A DNA stretch of 64,000 nucleotides from Mucilaginibacter lappiensis (GTDB lineage Bacteria > Bacteroidota > Bacteroidia > Sphingobacteriales > Sphingobacteriaceae). Positions within the stretch are counted from its first letter, which is position 1, and every line of letters begins with the position of its first letter. Under the pieces are notes generated by a model. It was not told where the DNA came from. It saw only the letters and a program-made list of their open reading frames with translations, and did not search any database. Positions 63,079 through 64,000 of the stretch are shown piece after piece. The DNA lies in contig NZ_FTMG01000001.1 of the NCBI RefSeq assembly GCF_900155965.1, forward strand, positions 620,001 through 684,000, read 5' to 3'. The translations under genes were made by a program, and so were the position numbers.

Positions 63079-64000
63079 TTAATGGGTGCCATTAACTGCA
63101 AAATCAAACACATCAAAGTTCCGGGGATCGCCTTGCGCCTTCATTTTGTACACATTGTTTAATGGATGTGAAACCACCAAAGGCACCATTTCTTCGTACC
63201 GGCCACCATGCGAGCGCAAGGTTCCGTCCAACGCCTTCAAATCATGATCGGCAGCTGTTTTTCCAACCACAACATCACGCGCAGATAACACGAACAAATC
63301 ACCAGTCCGGTCGGCTGGTTGCTCCAGAATACGACATCCGGTTTCTTTATCATAAACCTCAGTAATACCCGGTTGCTGTGCCAGCCAATTTTTTACTTCA
63401 TTGATATTAGAATTATTCTCTACATGCACAACCACATAAGAACCTAATGCACCATGATGCTTAACATAAGGATCGGTAATAGGACAAATAACGCGGAAAC
63501 CTGCACCAAACTTTTCGGTAAGCATCGTCTCAATAAATAATACGTTGGGTGAACCATCGGCTTTTACTTTGGCATTCATACCATGATCTGCCGTTGCACC
63601 GATGATAGCTCCCAATGCAAGCATTTTGCCTAATTCAATATCCTGTGCTTCGTAAAATGCCAGTGACTCCTCAGTATCGGGTGCATATGTATGCTGCATA
63701 TAATCTGTTAATGACAGGTACAGAAAATCGGCCATACCCTGTTCTATCATGGCTACACCTGCCCGTAAAACAAATAAACTGGCTTCGGCGCTGTAAATAA
63801 CCGGTGTTTTATGCCCGATAACCCCTTCAGCATTTTCAATGCCATGCGTTTCCAGCTTTGCCTGGTTGGCTTTTTCTGCCGAAAAAGCAATACCATTTAA
63901 TTTATAGGAAAGTATATCTCTTAATTTTTCCTTAGCGGTTACCACGGCTACTTTACGCCCCGCGTTTGCCGCCGCAGCTAATAAAGTATCTGTCCGGAGA
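63079..64000 (-). CDS. phnA: phosphonoacetate hydrolase, 5' end beyond window
   Basis: Alkaline-phosphatase superfamily enzyme that cleaves phosphonoacetate to acetate and phosphate. The frame is open to the window edge, with sequence RTDTLLAAAANAGRKVAVVT upstream of the GTG at 63943-63945, so that GTG is internal and the N-terminus with the Thr nucleophile is missing here. Zinc-ligand candidates are the Asp and His of SLTDYMQHTY, the Asp-His of GATADHGMN and the His of VVSHPLNN. The full enzyme is about 410 residues; roughly 306 are in view. It appears to precede phnY in the operon. Confidence 0.9.
   Translation of the reverse strand, partial: LRTDTLLAAAANAGRKVAVVTAKEKLRDILSYKLNGIAFSAEKANQAKLETHGIENAEGVIGHKTPVIYSAEASLFVLRAGVAMIEQGMADFLYLSLTDYMQHTYAPDTEESLAFYEAQDIELGKMLALGAIIGATADHGMNAKVKADGSPNVLFIETMLTEKFGAGFRVICPITDPYVKHHGALGSYVVVHVENNSNINEVKNWLAQQPGITEVYDKETGCRILEQPADRTGDLFVLSARDVVVGKTAADHDLKALDGTLRSHGGRYEEMVPLVVSHPLNNVYKMKAQGDPRNFDVFDFAVNGTH

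Overview
The window looks like chromosomal DNA of a Bacteroidota member, most likely Sphingobacteriaceae (Mucilaginibacter or Pedobacter type). The grounds are AT-rich DNA, four SusC/SusD outer-membrane pairs, two ECF sigma/FecR pairs, lipoproteins with the LxxC-K pattern, few Shine-Dalgarno sites, and Bacteroidota-only families such as DUF5690. It is almost entirely catabolic. I see no rRNA, tRNA, CRISPR array, intact insertion sequence or phage gene.

Layout. (1) 257-6797, minus strand: RraA-like aldolase, secreted GH2, enolase-superfamily dehydratase, SDR dehydrogenase and SMP-30 lactonase. This is a coherent set for non-phosphorylative sugar-acid breakdown, divergent from an AraC regulator (6970-7869). 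(2) 7889-22316, minus strand: an alpha-mannan utilisation locus in the order ECF sigma, FecR, SusC, SusD, SusE, GH76, GH92, GH36. A 32-residue orphan signal peptide lies in the gap between GH92 and GH36. (3) 22350-26694: a truncated DUF5690 transporter remnant, then a phosphonatase-like HAD enzyme, a phosphonate-associated alcohol dehydrogenase and an intact DUF5690 transporter, followed by a DUF6886 gene. (4) 26757-34339, minus strand: SusC, SusD (SusD-like_2 type), a secreted tyrosine phosphatase and a secreted YtcJ-type amidohydrolase. (5) 34686-46731, minus strand: ECF sigma, FecR, SusC, SusD, then RidA, a SelA-like PLP enzyme, an amidohydrolase/deacetylase, an RraA-like protein and a BASS-family transporter, ending at a clear hairpin terminator. 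All four enzymes here carry export signals, two of them Tat-like. (6) 47081-59038, plus strand: SusC, SusD, a small secreted protein, a GntR/LacI-type regulator, a sodium:solute symporter and two six-hairpin glycosidases. A shared 19-bp tandem motif precedes both the SusC gene and the first glycosidase gene. (7) 59101-64000, minus strand: phosphonoacetate hydrolase (cut by the window end), phosphonoacetaldehyde dehydrogenase, a TIGR03364 FAD oxidoreductase and a second intact DUF5690 transporter.

Two ideas seem most worth following. The first is an apparently exported amino-compound pathway (amidohydrolase, PLP lyase, RidA, RraA) feeding a BASS transporter. The second is DUF5690 as a likely phosphonate transporter: both intact copies sit in phosphonate operons and the broken copy is next to one. 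Functions are assigned by reading motifs and context; no database search was run.
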